DNA of 64,000 bases from Micromonospora echinaurantiaca (GCF_900090235.1 NZ_LT607750.1:5757001-5821000); one strand, 5' to 3'; numbered from the stretch's first letter, positions 41,929 to 50,474 are shown. Numbers and translations are program-made. The notes: generated by a model from the sequence alone, not told the origin.

Positions 41929-42014
41929 GCATCGGGCCGGACCCGGCCCCGCCGTTCGGCACCCGCACCCGCCGACCACCGCCCGCGGGCGCGGCCCCCC
42001 GCGCCCGCACTCGA

Positions 42015-42120
42015 CGCCCGGCGCCCGGCGCCCGGCGCCCCGGGGTCGCCTGCCTCCGGCGGCGTCCGTCGTCCGGCGTTCGGCGACGTCCGGCGTCCGG
42101 CGGCGTCCGGCGCCCGACAC
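42015..42120. repeat. low-complexity GC repeats between mshD and pstS
   Basis: Two simple-repeat tracts: GCCCGGC units around 42018-42046 and GTCCGGC units around 42066-42112. They form the upstream part of a 424-bp intergenic region whose downstream part holds the PHO-box array. No gene is visible in the region. Confidence 0.75.
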
Positions 42121-42166
42121 CGGCCGGCGTCCGGAAAATACTCATTCTTCCGACAGAGGCACCTGG

Positions 42167-42265
42167 GTTCACGTAACGGACAACTCGCCCTCAGCGCGCG
42201 GTCACCTGGCGGGCCGGACGAGTTCACCTGGCGTTCATTTCCGACCGGCAAACCGGCTACCTGGC
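42167..42265 (+). promoter_or_regulatory. PHO-box array upstream of pstS
   Basis: Eleven-nt PhoP direct-repeat units in exact phase: GTTCACGTAAC (42167), GGTCACCTGGC (42200), GTTCACCTGGC (42222), GTTCATTTCCG (42233) and GGCTACCTGGC (42255). The intervening units (42178, 42189, 42211, 42244) are degenerate but keep the 11-nt register, giving nine units. The core pair 42222-42243 matches the Streptomyces PHO box. TAGCTT at 42271-42276 is a likely -10 with no good -35, as expected for an activated promoter. PhoP itself is not encoded in this window. Confidence 0.85.
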
Positions 42266-42352
42266 GCTCCTAGCTTGAGTGACAGCCGGCCAGCGCCGGT
42301 TCCCGGGCCCCCAATCCGGGCGCCAAGTCAGACGTGAAGGGAAACCCCTCAG

Positions 42353-43459
42353 GTGAAGCTCCAGCGGCACGGCACTCTCGCCTGCCTCGCTCTTACCGCG
42401 ACGCTCGCCCTCAGTGCATGCGGCTCGGACAACAACGAGCCCGCGAGCGGCGCCACCGCCTCCGGGTCGGCCGCCGCGGCCGACTGCGCCACCGGCACGC
42501 TGAACGCCCAGGGCTCGTCGGCGCAGAAGAACGCCATGGCCGAGTGGATCAAGGCGTACCAGCAGAAGTGCCACGGCACCACGATCAACTACGAGCCCTC
42601 CGGCTCGGGCGCCGGCATCCAGGCGTTCATCGCCGGCACCGCCGACTTCGCCGGCTCGGACTCCGCTCTGAAGGAGGAGGAGCAGCCGCAGGCGAACGCC
42701 AAGTGCGTCGGTGGCCAGGCGATCAACCTCCCGATGGTGATCGGCCCGGTCGCGGTCGCCTACAACCTCAACGGGGTGCAGAACCTGCAGCTCAAGCCCG
42801 CCACGCTGGCCAAGATCTTCGCCGGCAAGATCACCAAGTGGGACGACGCCGCGATCAAGGCCGACAACCCGGGGGCGAGTCTGCCGGCCACCACCATCCA
42901 GACCGTGCACCGGTCGGACTCGTCGGGCACCACCGACAACTTCACCGACTTCCTCGCCAAGACCGCCGAGGCCGACTGGACGTTCGGCAAGGCCAAGGAG
43001 TGGAAGGCGCCGGGCGGCACCGGCGCCAAGGGCTCGGACGGTGTGGCCAGCCGGGTCAAGGGTGCCGACGGCACCATCGGCTACATGGAGTGGTCGTTCG
43101 CCGAGAACGCCGGGCTGGGCATCGCCAAGATCGGCAACGGCGCGGGTGAGTTCGCCGAACTGACCGCCGAGTCGGCCGGCAAGACCATCGCCGGCGCCGA
43201 GGTGGTCGGCCAGGGCGACGACCTGAAGATGAAGATCGACTACAACACCAAGGAGGCCGGGGCCTACCCGATCGTCCTGGTGACCTACGAGATCGTCTGC
43301 TCCAAGGGCCTGGCCGCCGACAAGCTTCCGCTGGTCAAGGGCTTCCTGGGCTACGCGGCCAGCACCGAGGGCCAGGCCGAGCTGACCGAGCTGGGCTACG
43401 CCCCGCTGCCGGAGACCGTCCGCACCAAGGTCGAGACCGCGGTCAAGAACATCTCCTGA
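42353..43459 (+). CDS. pstS: phosphate ABC transporter substrate-binding lipoprotein PstS
   Basis: High-affinity phosphate-binding lipoprotein, 368 aa. Lipobox ends at Cys23 (LALSAC). Phosphate-site loops are visible: LNAQGSSAQKNAMAEW, YEPSGSGAGIQAFIAG, DFAGSDSALK, and HRSDSSGTTDNFTDFL. The GTG at 42353 follows AAGGG by about 11 nt. First gene of pstSCAB and directly behind the PHO-box array, so induced by phosphate starvation by inference. Confidence 0.95.
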   Translation: MKLQRHGTLACLALTATLALSACGSDNNEPASGATASGSAAAADCATGTLNAQGSSAQKNAMAEWIKAYQQKCHGTTINYEPSGSGAGIQAFIAGTADFAGSDSALKEEEQPQANAKCVGGQAINLPMVIGPVAVAYNLNGVQNLQLKPATLAKIFAGKITKWDDAAIKADNPGASLPATTIQTVHRSDSSGTTDNFTDFLAKTAEADWTFGKAKEWKAPGGTGAKGSDGVASRVKGADGTIGYMEWSFAENAGLGIAKIGNGAGEFAELTAESAGKTIAGAEVVGQGDDLKMKIDYNTKEAGAYPIVLVTYEIVCSKGLAADKLPLVKGFLGYAASTEGQAELTELGYAPLPETVRTKVETAVKNIS

Positions 43460-43500
43460 GCTGACCGACCGACACCACCGCAACCGAAGCGAGCGAGCAG

Positions 43501-44592
43501 ATGGGTGAATCCCCTCACCGCTCGGCCAACGCCGGCACCGGCGGGACCAACGTGACCGAGAGTCGCGAGTGGCCCGCCGGTGCCTCGGCGCGTGTGGCCG
43601 AGGCACCAGTCAGCACCCGTATCCCGGACGGATCCGGGCTGGGCGGCGGCGGCGCGTTGCCCCGGGCCCGGGCCTTCGGCGCCGAGCGGGCCTTCCGCGG
43701 CCTCACCCTGGCCGCCGGCACGGCCGTCCTGGTCGTCATCGCGGCGATCGCCGTCTTCCTGGTCGCCAAGGCGCTGCCGGCGCTGCGTGCCAACACCGAG
43801 AACTTCTGGACCTTCGAGGGCTGGTTCCCGAACGACCCCGAGCCGAAGTTCGGCATCGGCGCGCTCGCCTTCGGCACCGTGCTCAGCTCGGTGATCGCGC
43901 TGCTGCTCGCCGTCCCGGTGGCGCTGGGCATCGCGCTCTACCTCTCCCACTACGCGCCCCGCCGGCTGGGTACCACGCTCGGCTTCCTGATCGACCTGCT
44001 CGCCGCGGTGCCCAGCGTGGTCTTCGGGCTCTGGGGCCGCGACTACTTCTCCGGCCCGGTCGCCGACCTCTCCGGCTGGCTCAACCGGTACTTCGGCTGG
44101 ATCCCGCTCTTCGGCGGCGACGGCCCGTTCGGCGCCTCGATCCTGCTCGGCGCCCTGGTCCTGGCGATCATGGTGCTGCCGATCATCACCTCGCTCTCCC
44201 GCGAGGTGTTCCTGCAGACCCCGACCGCCAACGAGGAGGCCGCGCTCGCCCTGGGCGCGACCCGCTGGGAGATGATCCGCACGGCAGTGCTGCCGTACGG
44301 GCGGCCGGGCATCATCGCCGCGGTGATGCTCGGGCTGGGCCGGGCGCTCGGCGAGACCATCGCCCTGGCGCTGACCCTCGGCATCACCTTCGGCATCTCG
44401 ATCAACCTGATCGAGAACGGCGGCAACACCATCGCCGCCAACATCGCCAACGCGTTCGGCGAGGCCAACGACACCGGTCGGGGCGCCCTGATCGCCTCCG
44501 GGCTGGTCCTCTTCGCCATCACGCTGATCGTCAACATCACCGCGCGGGCGATCATCCACCGCCGCCGCGAGTTCACGGAGTCGGCCGCATGA
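43501..44592 (+). CDS. pstC: phosphate ABC transporter permease PstC
   Basis: The 363-aa inner-membrane permease has about six helices. Its cytoplasmic N-terminus is unusually long (about 70 residues, Gly/Ser/Ala-rich) before the first helix LTLAAGTAVLVVIAAIAVFLV; a start at a later GTG (43552) would shorten this. The ATPase-contact loop is EEAALALGATRWEMIRTAVLP. It is preceded by GAAGCGAGCGAGCAG. Its stop codon overlaps the first base pairs of a 74-bp element that precedes pstA. Confidence 0.93.
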   Translation: MGESPHRSANAGTGGTNVTESREWPAGASARVAEAPVSTRIPDGSGLGGGGALPRARAFGAERAFRGLTLAAGTAVLVVIAAIAVFLVAKALPALRANTENFWTFEGWFPNDPEPKFGIGALAFGTVLSSVIALLLAVPVALGIALYLSHYAPRRLGTTLGFLIDLLAAVPSVVFGLWGRDYFSGPVADLSGWLNRYFGWIPLFGGDGPFGASILLGALVLAIMVLPIITSLSREVFLQTPTANEEAALALGATRWEMIRTAVLPYGRPGIIAAVMLGLGRALGETIALALTLGITFGISINLIENGGNTIAANIANAFGEANDTGRGALIASGLVLFAITLIVNITARAIIHRRREFTESAA

Positions 44593-44667
44593 GAAGCGAG
44601 CGAATCATCGGGCTCGGCCCGAAGGTGCCTCAGACCGGCACGGAGCGAAGCGGAGTGCCGGCATGAG
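44588..44667. repeat. 74-bp short element at the pstC/pstA junction with CATGAG flanks
   Basis: CATGAG occurs at 44588-44593, where it contains the pstC stop, and again at 44662-44667, where it contains the pstA start. The DNA between includes AAGCGAGCGAATCATCGGGC and a stem CCGGCAC/GTGCCGG (44635-44641, 44655-44661). Removing one flank plus the insert would restore an ATGA stop/start overlap, the normal joint between paired genes here. It looks like a small inserted element with a target duplication; no protein is encoded. Confidence 0.6.
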
Positions 44668-45751
44668 CGCCACCGTCACCACCCACCGTCAGCAGCCCCC
44701 GGCCCAGCCGGTCACCCTGCGGGCGAAGCGCCTGCCGCGGTACGTACCGCCGGCCCTGGCCCTGGCCGCGTTGCTGGTCGCCGCCGCGATCGTGTACGGC
44801 GCCGGCATCGGCGGCCCGGTCCTGGTCGTGGTGATCGGGGCGCTGCTCTACCTCGGCGGGCTCTTCGCCGCCGCGAACGCGGTGGAGGGCCGCCGGTCGG
44901 CCCGCGACCGCACCTGGAGCGCACTGATCCACTCCGCGTTCGTGCTGGCCGTCCTGCCGCTGGCCTCGGTGGTCTGGACGCTGCTCAGCAAGGGCGCCGA
45001 GCGGCTGGACGGCAACTTCTTCCTCACCTCGATGAACAACATCGGGGCGCGGGACCCGGAAGGCGGCGCGTACCACGCGATCGTCGGCACGTTGCAGCAG
45101 GTCGGCATCGCCACCCTGATCACCGTCCCGCTCGGCATCCTCTGCGCCATCTACGTGGTCGAGTACGGCCGGGGCAAGCTCGCCTTCGCGATCCGCTTCT
45201 TCGTCGACGTGATGACCGGTATCCCGTCCATCGTCGCCGGCCTGTTCGTGCTGGCGTTCTGGGTGCTGATCGTCTCGCCGGTGTTCAACGACGGGCGGCC
45301 CGGCTTCTCCGGCTTCGCCGCCGCGCTCGCGCTGAGCGTGCTGATGCTGCCCACCGTGGTCCGCTCCACCGAGGAGATGCTGCGCCTCGTCCCGGCGCCG
45401 CTGCGCGAGGGGGCGTACGCCCTCGGCGTGCCGAAGTGGAAGACCATCCTGCGGGTCGTGCTGCCGACCGCGCTGCCCGGCATCGTCACCGGCGTGATGC
45501 TCGCCATCGCCCGCGCGGCCGGCGAGACCGCGCCGGTGCTGCTGGTCGCCGGCGGCGGCGCGGCGATCAACTTCAACCCGTTCGAGAACAACCAGTCGTC
45601 GCTGGCCCTCTTCGTCTACCAGCAGGCGGGTGACGCGTCCCGGTACGCGCCGGCCCGGGCGTGGACCGCGGCACTCACCCTGGTCGCCCTCGTGCTGATC
45701 CTGACGATCGCGGCGAAGCTGCTGGCCCGTCGCAACCGGCTCGGCCGATGA
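44663..45751 (+). CDS. pstA: phosphate ABC transporter permease PstA
   Basis: The 362-aa inner-membrane permease has about eight hydrophobic segments: two extra N-terminal helices ([39 protein letters not shown]), then the canonical six. The EAA loop reads [24 protein letters not shown] at 44663 lies at the right end of the 74-bp element and has GGAG only weakly placed; expression probably depends on pstC translation. It pairs with PstC to form the channel. Confidence 0.93.
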   Translation: MSATVTTHRQQPPAQPVTLRAKRLPRYVPPALALAALLVAAAIVYGAGIGGPVLVVVIGALLYLGGLFAAANAVEGRRSARDRTWSALIHSAFVLAVLPLASVVWTLLSKGAERLDGNFFLTSMNNIGARDPEGGAYHAIVGTLQQVGIATLITVPLGILCAIYVVEYGRGKLAFAIRFFVDVMTGIPSIVAGLFVLAFWVLIVSPVFNDGRPGFSGFAAALALSVLMLPTVVRSTEEMLRLVPAPLREGAYALGVPKWKTILRVVLPTALPGIVTGVMLAIARAAGETAPVLLVAGGGAAINFNPFENNQSSLALFVYQQAGDASRYAPARAWTAALTLVALVLILTIAAKLLARRNRLGR

Positions 45752-45771
45752 ACCCCGGAGGTACCACCACC

Positions 45772-46548
45772 ATGGCCAAGCGCATCGAAGCCTCGAACGT
45801 CACCGCCTACTACGGCGGCTTCAAGGCGATCGAGAACATCTCGCTGACCGTCGAGCCGAAGACGGTCACCGCCCTGATTGGCCCGTCCGGCTGCGGCAAG
45901 TCCACCTTCCTGCGGTCGATCAACCGGATGCACGAGGTGCTCCCCGGCGCCCGGGTCGAGGGCAGCCTGACCATCGACGACCAGGACATCTACCAGCGGG
46001 ACGTGGACGTCACCGCGGTCCGCCGCATGATCGGCATGGTCTTCCAGCGCCCGAACCCGTTCCCCACCATGAGCATCTTCGACAACGTGGTGGCCGGGCT
46101 GCGGCTCAACGGAGTCCGGAAGAAGTCGATCCTGGAGGAGGCGGCCGAGCGGGCGCTCCGCTCGGCGAACCTCTGGGACGAGGTGAAGGACCGGCTCGGC
46201 AAGCCCGGCGCCGGCCTCTCCGGCGGTCAGCAGCAGCGGCTCTGCATCGCCCGGACCATCGCGGTCGAGCCGCAGGTGGTGCTGATGGACGAGCCCTGCT
46301 CGGCGCTCGACCCGATCTCCACGCTGGCGATCGAGGACCTGATGTTCCAGCTCAAGGACAAGTTCACCATCATCATCGTCACGCACAACATGCAGCAGGC
46401 CGCCCGGGTCTCGGACCGGACCGCCTTCTTCTCGATCGAGAAGACCGGCGACCCCGGCCGCCTCATCGAGTACGACAACACCCAGAAGATCTTCAGCAAC
46501 CCGAGCGTCAAGAAGACCGAGGACTACATCACCGGCCGCTTCGGCTGA
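45772..46548 (+). CDS. pstB: phosphate ABC transporter ATP-binding protein PstB
   Basis: The 258-aa ATPase energises PstCA. Walker [10 protein letters not shown] is at residues 37-45, Q-loop in [12 protein letters not shown] (typical of PstB), signature LSGGQQQR, Walker [14 protein letters not shown] and switch [16 protein letters not shown] at 45772 has GGAGG 10 nt upstream; an in-frame ATG at 45748 before the ribosome binding site is less likely. Last gene of pst; no phoU follows, and the transcript ends at a perfect 18-bp hairpin. Confidence 0.95.
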   Translation: MAKRIEASNVTAYYGGFKAIENISLTVEPKTVTALIGPSGCGKSTFLRSINRMHEVLPGARVEGSLTIDDQDIYQRDVDVTAVRRMIGMVFQRPNPFPTMSIFDNVVAGLRLNGVRKKSILEEAAERALRSANLWDEVKDRLGKPGAGLSGGQQQRLCIARTIAVEPQVVLMDEPCSALDPISTLAIEDLMFQLKDKFTIIIVTHNMQQAARVSDRTAFFSIEKTGDPGRLIEYDNTQKIFSNPSVKKTEDYITGRFG

Positions 46549-46597
46549 GCCCTCGGCCGCCGCCGGCACCACCGCGGCCGGGCTGTCGCACCTACAC

Positions 46598-46637
46598 GGA
46601 AAGAGTGGCCATTCCTCGCGGAATGGCCACTCTTTCC
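46598..46637. terminator. perfect 18-bp hairpin between pstB and Nudix (GAAAGAGTGGCC family, copy 1)
   Basis: GGAAAGAGTGGCCATTCC (46598-46615), loop TCGC, and its exact complement at 46620-46637. It lies between convergent genes. The GAAAGAGTGGCC arm is shared with the hairpin at 55794-55853. Confidence 0.75.
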
Positions 46638-46654
46638 CTGTTTGAGCGCGGGGA

Positions 46655-47488
46655 TCAGCCGAGGAGGAAGCGGGGGTGGCCGGTTTCGGGGAGGTCGAGG
46701 CGAGGGGTGATCGGGGTGGCGGCGTCCCGGGTGGCGGCCGCGCGAACCACCCCGTCGAGGTCGCCCGCCGCGGCCACCTGGGCGAGGGTGACCAGGGTGG
46801 GCGGGAGCATGGTCAGCTCGCCCGCCTCGGCCCGGGCGTGGGCGTCCGCCGGGCGGGCCCAGAGCGTCCGGTCGGCCTCGCCGGAGACGTCCCGGGTCCG
46901 CTGCCCCTCGGGCAGCAGCGCCACGAAGAAGTACGTGTCGAAGCGGCGCGGCTCGAACTCCGGAGTGATCCACCGGCTCCACGGCAGCAGCAGGTCCGAG
47001 CGGAGCGTCAGCCGACGCTCGGCGAGCAGGTCGGCGAACCCGACCCGGCGCTGCTCCAGGGCGACCCGGGCGGCCTCCCAGTCGTCGCCGCTGACGTCCC
47101 CCACCACGGTCGCCGGGTCGGGGCCGGCGAGCAGCACCCCGGCCTCCTCGAAGACCTCCCGGGCTGCGGCGCAGACCACCGCCTGGGCGGCGGCCGGGGC
47201 CAGCCCGAGCCGCTCCCCCCACCGGGCCGGAGCAGGACCGGCCCAACCCGGGTGCGCCTGCGAGTCGGACGGGTCGACGCCGCCGCCCGGGAAGGCGTAC
47301 ATCCCGCCGAAGGCCATCGCGGCGACCCGGCGGATCAGGTAGACCTCGAACCCGGCGTCGGCCGGGCGGAGCAGCAGCACGGTGGCCGCCACCCGGGGCA
47401 CCGCGGGGGTGCCGCCCTCGGCGAGGAACCGGCGGGCGTGCTCCACCAGCGCCGGCGGGGCGGCGAAGCCGTCGCTGTCGATCGTCAT
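46655..47488 (-). CDS. NUDIX hydrolase
   Basis: The 277-aa protein has a split Nudix motif: GGMYAFPGGGVDPSDSQ, then AREVFEEAGVLL with the metal-binding REVFEE helix, separated by a longer than usual insertion as in NUDT19/RppH-like CoA-type hydrolases. The FDTYFFVALLPEGQ segment follows. It hydrolyses a nucleoside diphosphate-linked compound, identity unknown. TAGGCT lies 6 nt before the ATG: leaderless. Convergent with pstB. Confidence 0.88.
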   Translation of the reverse strand: MTIDSDGFAAPPALVEHARRFLAEGGTPAVPRVAATVLLLRPADAGFEVYLIRRVAAMAFGGMYAFPGGGVDPSDSQAHPGWAGPAPARWGERLGLAPAAAQAVVCAAAREVFEEAGVLLAGPDPATVVGDVSGDDWEAARVALEQRRVGFADLLAERRLTLRSDLLLPWSRWITPEFEPRRFDTYFFVALLPEGQRTRDVSGEADRTLWARPADAHARAEAGELTMLPPTLVTLAQVAAAGDLDGVVRAAATRDAATPITPRLDLPETGHPRFLLG

Positions 47489-47559
47489 GCGGCGAGCCTA
47501 GTTCCCACCTGCCGGATCGCCCGCGCCCCGTCCGGTTGATCGTCGCTACGGTTGCCGGC

Positions 47560-48528
47560 ATGACTCGTTGGGGCATCCTGGCCACCGGCCACATCGCCGG
47601 CCGCTTCGCCGAAGACCTCCGGCTGGTGCCGGGCGCGGAACTGGTCGCGGTCGGCTCGCGTACCGCCGAGAGCGCGCAGCGGTTCGCCCGCCGGCACGGC
47701 GTGCCGCGGGCGTACGGCTCCTGGCAGGACCTGGCCGCGGACGCCGACCTGGACGTGGTCTACGTGGCCACCCCGCACGCCGCGCACCACCAGGCGGCGC
47801 TGACCTGCCTCGCCGCCGGCCGGGCGGTGCTGCTGGAGAAGCCGTTCACCCTCGACCTGGCCACCAGCACCGAGCTGGTCGACACCGCGCGGGCCGCCGA
47901 GGTCTTCCTGATGGAGGCCATGTGGATGCGGACCAACCCGATCCTCCGCCGGGTGTGCGAGCTGGTCGCCGACGGCGCGATCGGCACGGTGACCAGCGTG
48001 CAGGCCGACTTCGGGGCGGCCGGGCCGTTCCCGCCCGAACACCGGATGCGGGCCCGCACCCTGGGCGGCGGCGCGCTGCTGGATCTCGGTGTCTATCCGG
48101 TGAGCCTGGCCCACCTGCTGCTCGGCGTGCCGCAGCACGTACGGGCCTGGGCCAAGATCAGCCCGGAGGGGGTGGACGAGAACACCGGCATCGTGCTCGG
48201 CTACGACTCGGGCGCGGTCGCCACGCTGAGCTGCGGCATCCTCGGGGTCACCCCGCTGACCGCGGCGATCACCGGCACCACCGGGCGGATCGACCTGCCC
48301 GAGCCGTTCTACCGGCCCGGGTGGGTGACCCTGCACCGGGCCGGCGCCGAACCGGAGACGATCGACGCGGAACTGGTCGGCGGCGGCTACCAGCACGAAA
48401 CGATCGAGGTGCAGCGCTGCCTGGCCGAGGGCCTGCTGGAGAGCCCGCTGGTGCCACACTCGGCCACGCTGGAGGTGATGGCCCTGCTCGACGCCATCCG
48501 CGCCCAGATCGGCGTCGACTACGCCTGA
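47560..48528 (+). CDS. Gfo/Idh/MocA family oxidoreductase
   Basis: The 322-aa NAD(P)-binding protein opens with WGILATGHIAGRFAEDL (Rossmann), has LDVVYVATPHAAHHQAALTCL and the family lysine in LLEKPFTLD (EKP motif), then GGALLDLGVYPVSLAHLL in the C-terminal domain. Similar to dihydrodiol-dehydrogenase-like and sugar dehydrogenases; substrate unknown. ATG at 47560 follows TACGGT by 7 nt and has no ribosome binding site: leaderless. Downstream DNA holds 27-bp repeats and a terminator hairpin. Confidence 0.9.
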   Translation: MTRWGILATGHIAGRFAEDLRLVPGAELVAVGSRTAESAQRFARRHGVPRAYGSWQDLAADADLDVVYVATPHAAHHQAALTCLAAGRAVLLEKPFTLDLATSTELVDTARAAEVFLMEAMWMRTNPILRRVCELVADGAIGTVTSVQADFGAAGPFPPEHRMRARTLGGGALLDLGVYPVSLAHLLLGVPQHVRAWAKISPEGVDENTGIVLGYDSGAVATLSCGILGVTPLTAAITGTTGRIDLPEPFYRPGWVTLHRAGAEPETIDAELVGGGYQHETIEVQRCLAEGLLESPLVPHSATLEVMALLDAIRAQIGVDYA

Positions 48529-48550
48529 GCCGCCACGCCGGCGGAACCGC

Positions 48551-48630
48551 GACCGGAGGCCGGGCCGGCGGGCGCGCGACCGGAGGCCGGGCCGGCGGGC
48601 CCGCGACCGGAGGCCGGGCAGCCGCGGGCT
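48551..48630. repeat. 27-bp direct repeats after the Gfo/Idh gene
   Basis: The block starting GACCGGAGGCCGGGC begins at 48551, 48578 and 48605, a 27-bp period; the third copy decays after 48620. Intergenic, with no coding potential seen. Confidence 0.75.
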
Positions 48631-48647
48631 GGAGGCCGGGAAACGCG

Positions 48648-48677
48648 GAGGGGCCCCGCCGTGCGGCGGGGCCCCTC
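48648..48677. terminator. perfect hairpin between Gfo/Idh and pit genes
   Basis: GAGGGGCCCCGCC (48648-48660), loop GTGC, and GGCGGGGCCCCTC (48665-48677): a 13-bp perfect stem 13 nt past the pit stop on the minus strand. Confidence 0.75.
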
Positions 48678-48689
48678 GACGTCGGCCGG

Positions 48690-49694
48690 TCAGCTGAACA
48701 GCGGACGGGCCAGCAGGTACATGAGCGCGCCGATGGTGCCGGCGGCCGGGAAGGTCAGGATCCACGCGCCGATGATGTTGCCGGCCACGCCCCAGCGCAC
48801 GGCGGAGAGCCGCTTGGTCGCGCCGACGCCCATGATCGCCGAGGTGATCGTGTGCGTGGTCGAGATCGGGGCGCCCAGCACCAGCGCGTTGAAGTACAGC
48901 ACGGAGCTGGCCACGGTCTCGGCCGCGAAGCCCTCCGGCGGCCGCAGGTCGATGATCTTCCGGCCCAGGGTCCGGATGATCCGCCAGCCACCGGCGTACG
49001 TGCCGGCGGCGAGCACCGCCGCCGAGGTCCAGAACGCCCACTCCGGGATGTGGCTCGGGCTGTCCTGGTAGCCGCCGACGTAGAGGGCGAGGACCACGAT
49101 ACCGATGGTCTTGGCGGCGTCCTGCATGCCGTGGCCGACCGACATGGCCGCCGCGGAGGCGGTCTGCGCCCAGCGGAAGCCCCGGTTGAGCTTGCCCGGA
49201 TGCCCCTTCCGGAAGATCCACTGCACAGCGATCATGACGATGTAGCCGAGCAGGAAGCCGACCATCGGCGAGAGCACCATCGGGATGATGACGCTCTCCC
49301 CGATGCCGGTCCAGAGCACCGTGCCGGAGGCGGCGATGGTCGAGCCGACCAGGCCGCCGATCAGCGCGTGCGACGAGGACGACGGCAGACCGAAGTACCA
49401 GGTGATCAGGTTCCAGACGATGGCGCCGATCACGCCGGCGAAGACGATGCCGAGGCTCGCCGTGCCGGTGGGCAGCTTCACCAACCCGCTGCCGACGGTC
49501 TTGGCCACCTCGGCGCCGAAGTGCGCGCCGATGAAGTTGCCGATGGCCGCCATGGCCAGGGCCACCCGGGGTGTCAGCGCCCGGGTGGAGATGCTGGTCG
49601 CGATCGCGTTGGCGGCGTCGTGGAAGCCGTTGGTGTAGTCGAACGCCAAGGCAACCGCGATCACCGCCAGCACGGCGATGAGTTCGGGACTCAC
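48690..49694 (-). CDS. PiT family inorganic phosphate transporter
   Basis: Low-affinity phosphate permease driven by ion symport, 334 aa with ten or so helices. PiT signatures are present at both halves: FDYTNGFHDAANAIATSIST near the N-terminus and GAPISTTHTITSAIMGVGAT near the C-terminus, plus GLPSSSSHALIGGL. GTG at 49694 follows the DUF47 stop by 4 nt with AAGGAG inside that gene, so they form one unit, the common pit/PhoU-like pair. Confidence 0.93.
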   Translation of the reverse strand: MSPELIAVLAVIAVALAFDYTNGFHDAANAIATSISTRALTPRVALAMAAIGNFIGAHFGAEVAKTVGSGLVKLPTGTASLGIVFAGVIGAIVWNLITWYFGLPSSSSHALIGGLVGSTIAASGTVLWTGIGESVIIPMVLSPMVGFLLGYIVMIAVQWIFRKGHPGKLNRGFRWAQTASAAAMSVGHGMQDAAKTIGIVVLALYVGGYQDSPSHIPEWAFWTSAAVLAAGTYAGGWRIIRTLGRKIIDLRPPEGFAAETVASSVLYFNALVLGAPISTTHTITSAIMGVGATKRLSAVRWGVAGNIIGAWILTFPAAGTIGALMYLLARPLFS

Positions 49695-49698
49695 AGGA

Positions 49699-50325
49699 TC
49701 AGGACTCCTTGACCGCGATGGTCTCGACGGTGTTGGCCACGTGCTCGAAGGCGTCGCAGGCGGCCTCCAGCTCGTCGGCGACCTCCTTCATCTTCAGCAC
49801 GGTCAGCGCGTCGTACTCGCCGGAGAAGAGCCGGACCAGCAGCATCCGGTACGCCTGGTCGCCGTCGTTCTCCAGCCGGTTGCACTCGATCCAGTAGTCC
49901 TCGAGGTCCTTCATCGACTTCAGCCGGGGCATCGCCTCGGCGGTCAGCTTCGCCTGCTGGTCGAGGACGTTGACCAGCTCGTGCATCTCACGCGGGAGCG
50001 ACGGCAGCTTGGTCAGCCCGTAGAGGTAGAGCAGGTTGCCGACCGCCTCCAGGTGGTCCATCACGTCGTCCAGCAGCGAGCCGAGCCGGTAGATGTCCTC
50101 CCGGTCGAACGGCGTGATGAAGGTGGAGTTGATCTTCTTGTACAGCTCGTGGGTGATCTGGTCGCTGTCGTGCTCCACCTCGGTGAGCCGCTCGCTGACC
50201 GACTGCACCTCGACCCCGGGCAGAGCCAGCTCGTTCAGCAGCTCGGTACCCCGCACCAGGTTCTGCGCGGCCCTGGTGAAGAGCTCGTAGAAGGCGCCCT
50301 CGTTCGGGCGGAAGGAAAACTTCAC
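49699..50325 (-). CDS. DUF47 family PhoU-like protein, Pit accessory protein
   Basis: The 208-aa all-helical protein resembles half-PhoU: FSFRPNEGAFYELFTRAAQNLVRG, EHDSDQITHELYKKINSTFITPFDREDIYRL (metal-binding E/D region) and NRLENDGDQAYRMLL as the second metal motif. It modulates the Pit transporter encoded directly downstream. GTG at 50325 has GAGG 8 nt upstream. Its promoter region ends at the PHO box at 50442-50474. Confidence 0.9.
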   Translation of the reverse strand: MKFSFRPNEGAFYELFTRAAQNLVRGTELLNELALPGVEVQSVSERLTEVEHDSDQITHELYKKINSTFITPFDREDIYRLGSLLDDVMDHLEAVGNLLYLYGLTKLPSLPREMHELVNVLDQQAKLTAEAMPRLKSMKDLEDYWIECNRLENDGDQAYRMLLVRLFSGEYDALTVLKMKEVADELEAACDAFEHVANTVETIAVKES

Positions 50326-50441
50326 AGCACGGACCTCGTCGTGTCGGTGGAAGGGTGGCGGCCGCCCCAAGGGGTGCCCGCCTGGGAATGCTAGGAAACG
50401 GCAGAACCGCGAATGCGCCGGCCCACCCCTGGCCAGGCCGC

Positions 50442-50474
50442 ATTCATCGCCCGTTCACCTACTGTTCACCTGCG
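50442..50474 (+). promoter_or_regulatory. PHO box overlapping the 3' end of the polyphosphate kinase gene
   Basis: GTTCACCTACT (50453-50463) and GTTCACCTGCG (50464-50474) are two strong contiguous 11-nt units, with ATTCATCGCCC (50442-50452) as a weaker third. They read on the plus strand, opposite to the pit/DUF47 unit that starts 117-128 bp away. The PPK2 stop codon (50455-50457) lies inside the box. Confidence 0.75.

Noticed and set aside
49699..50325. PhoU of the Pst system.
   Set aside because: The protein is a DUF47 half-PhoU directly fused in order with pit, as is usual for Pit accessory proteins, and is far from pstB.
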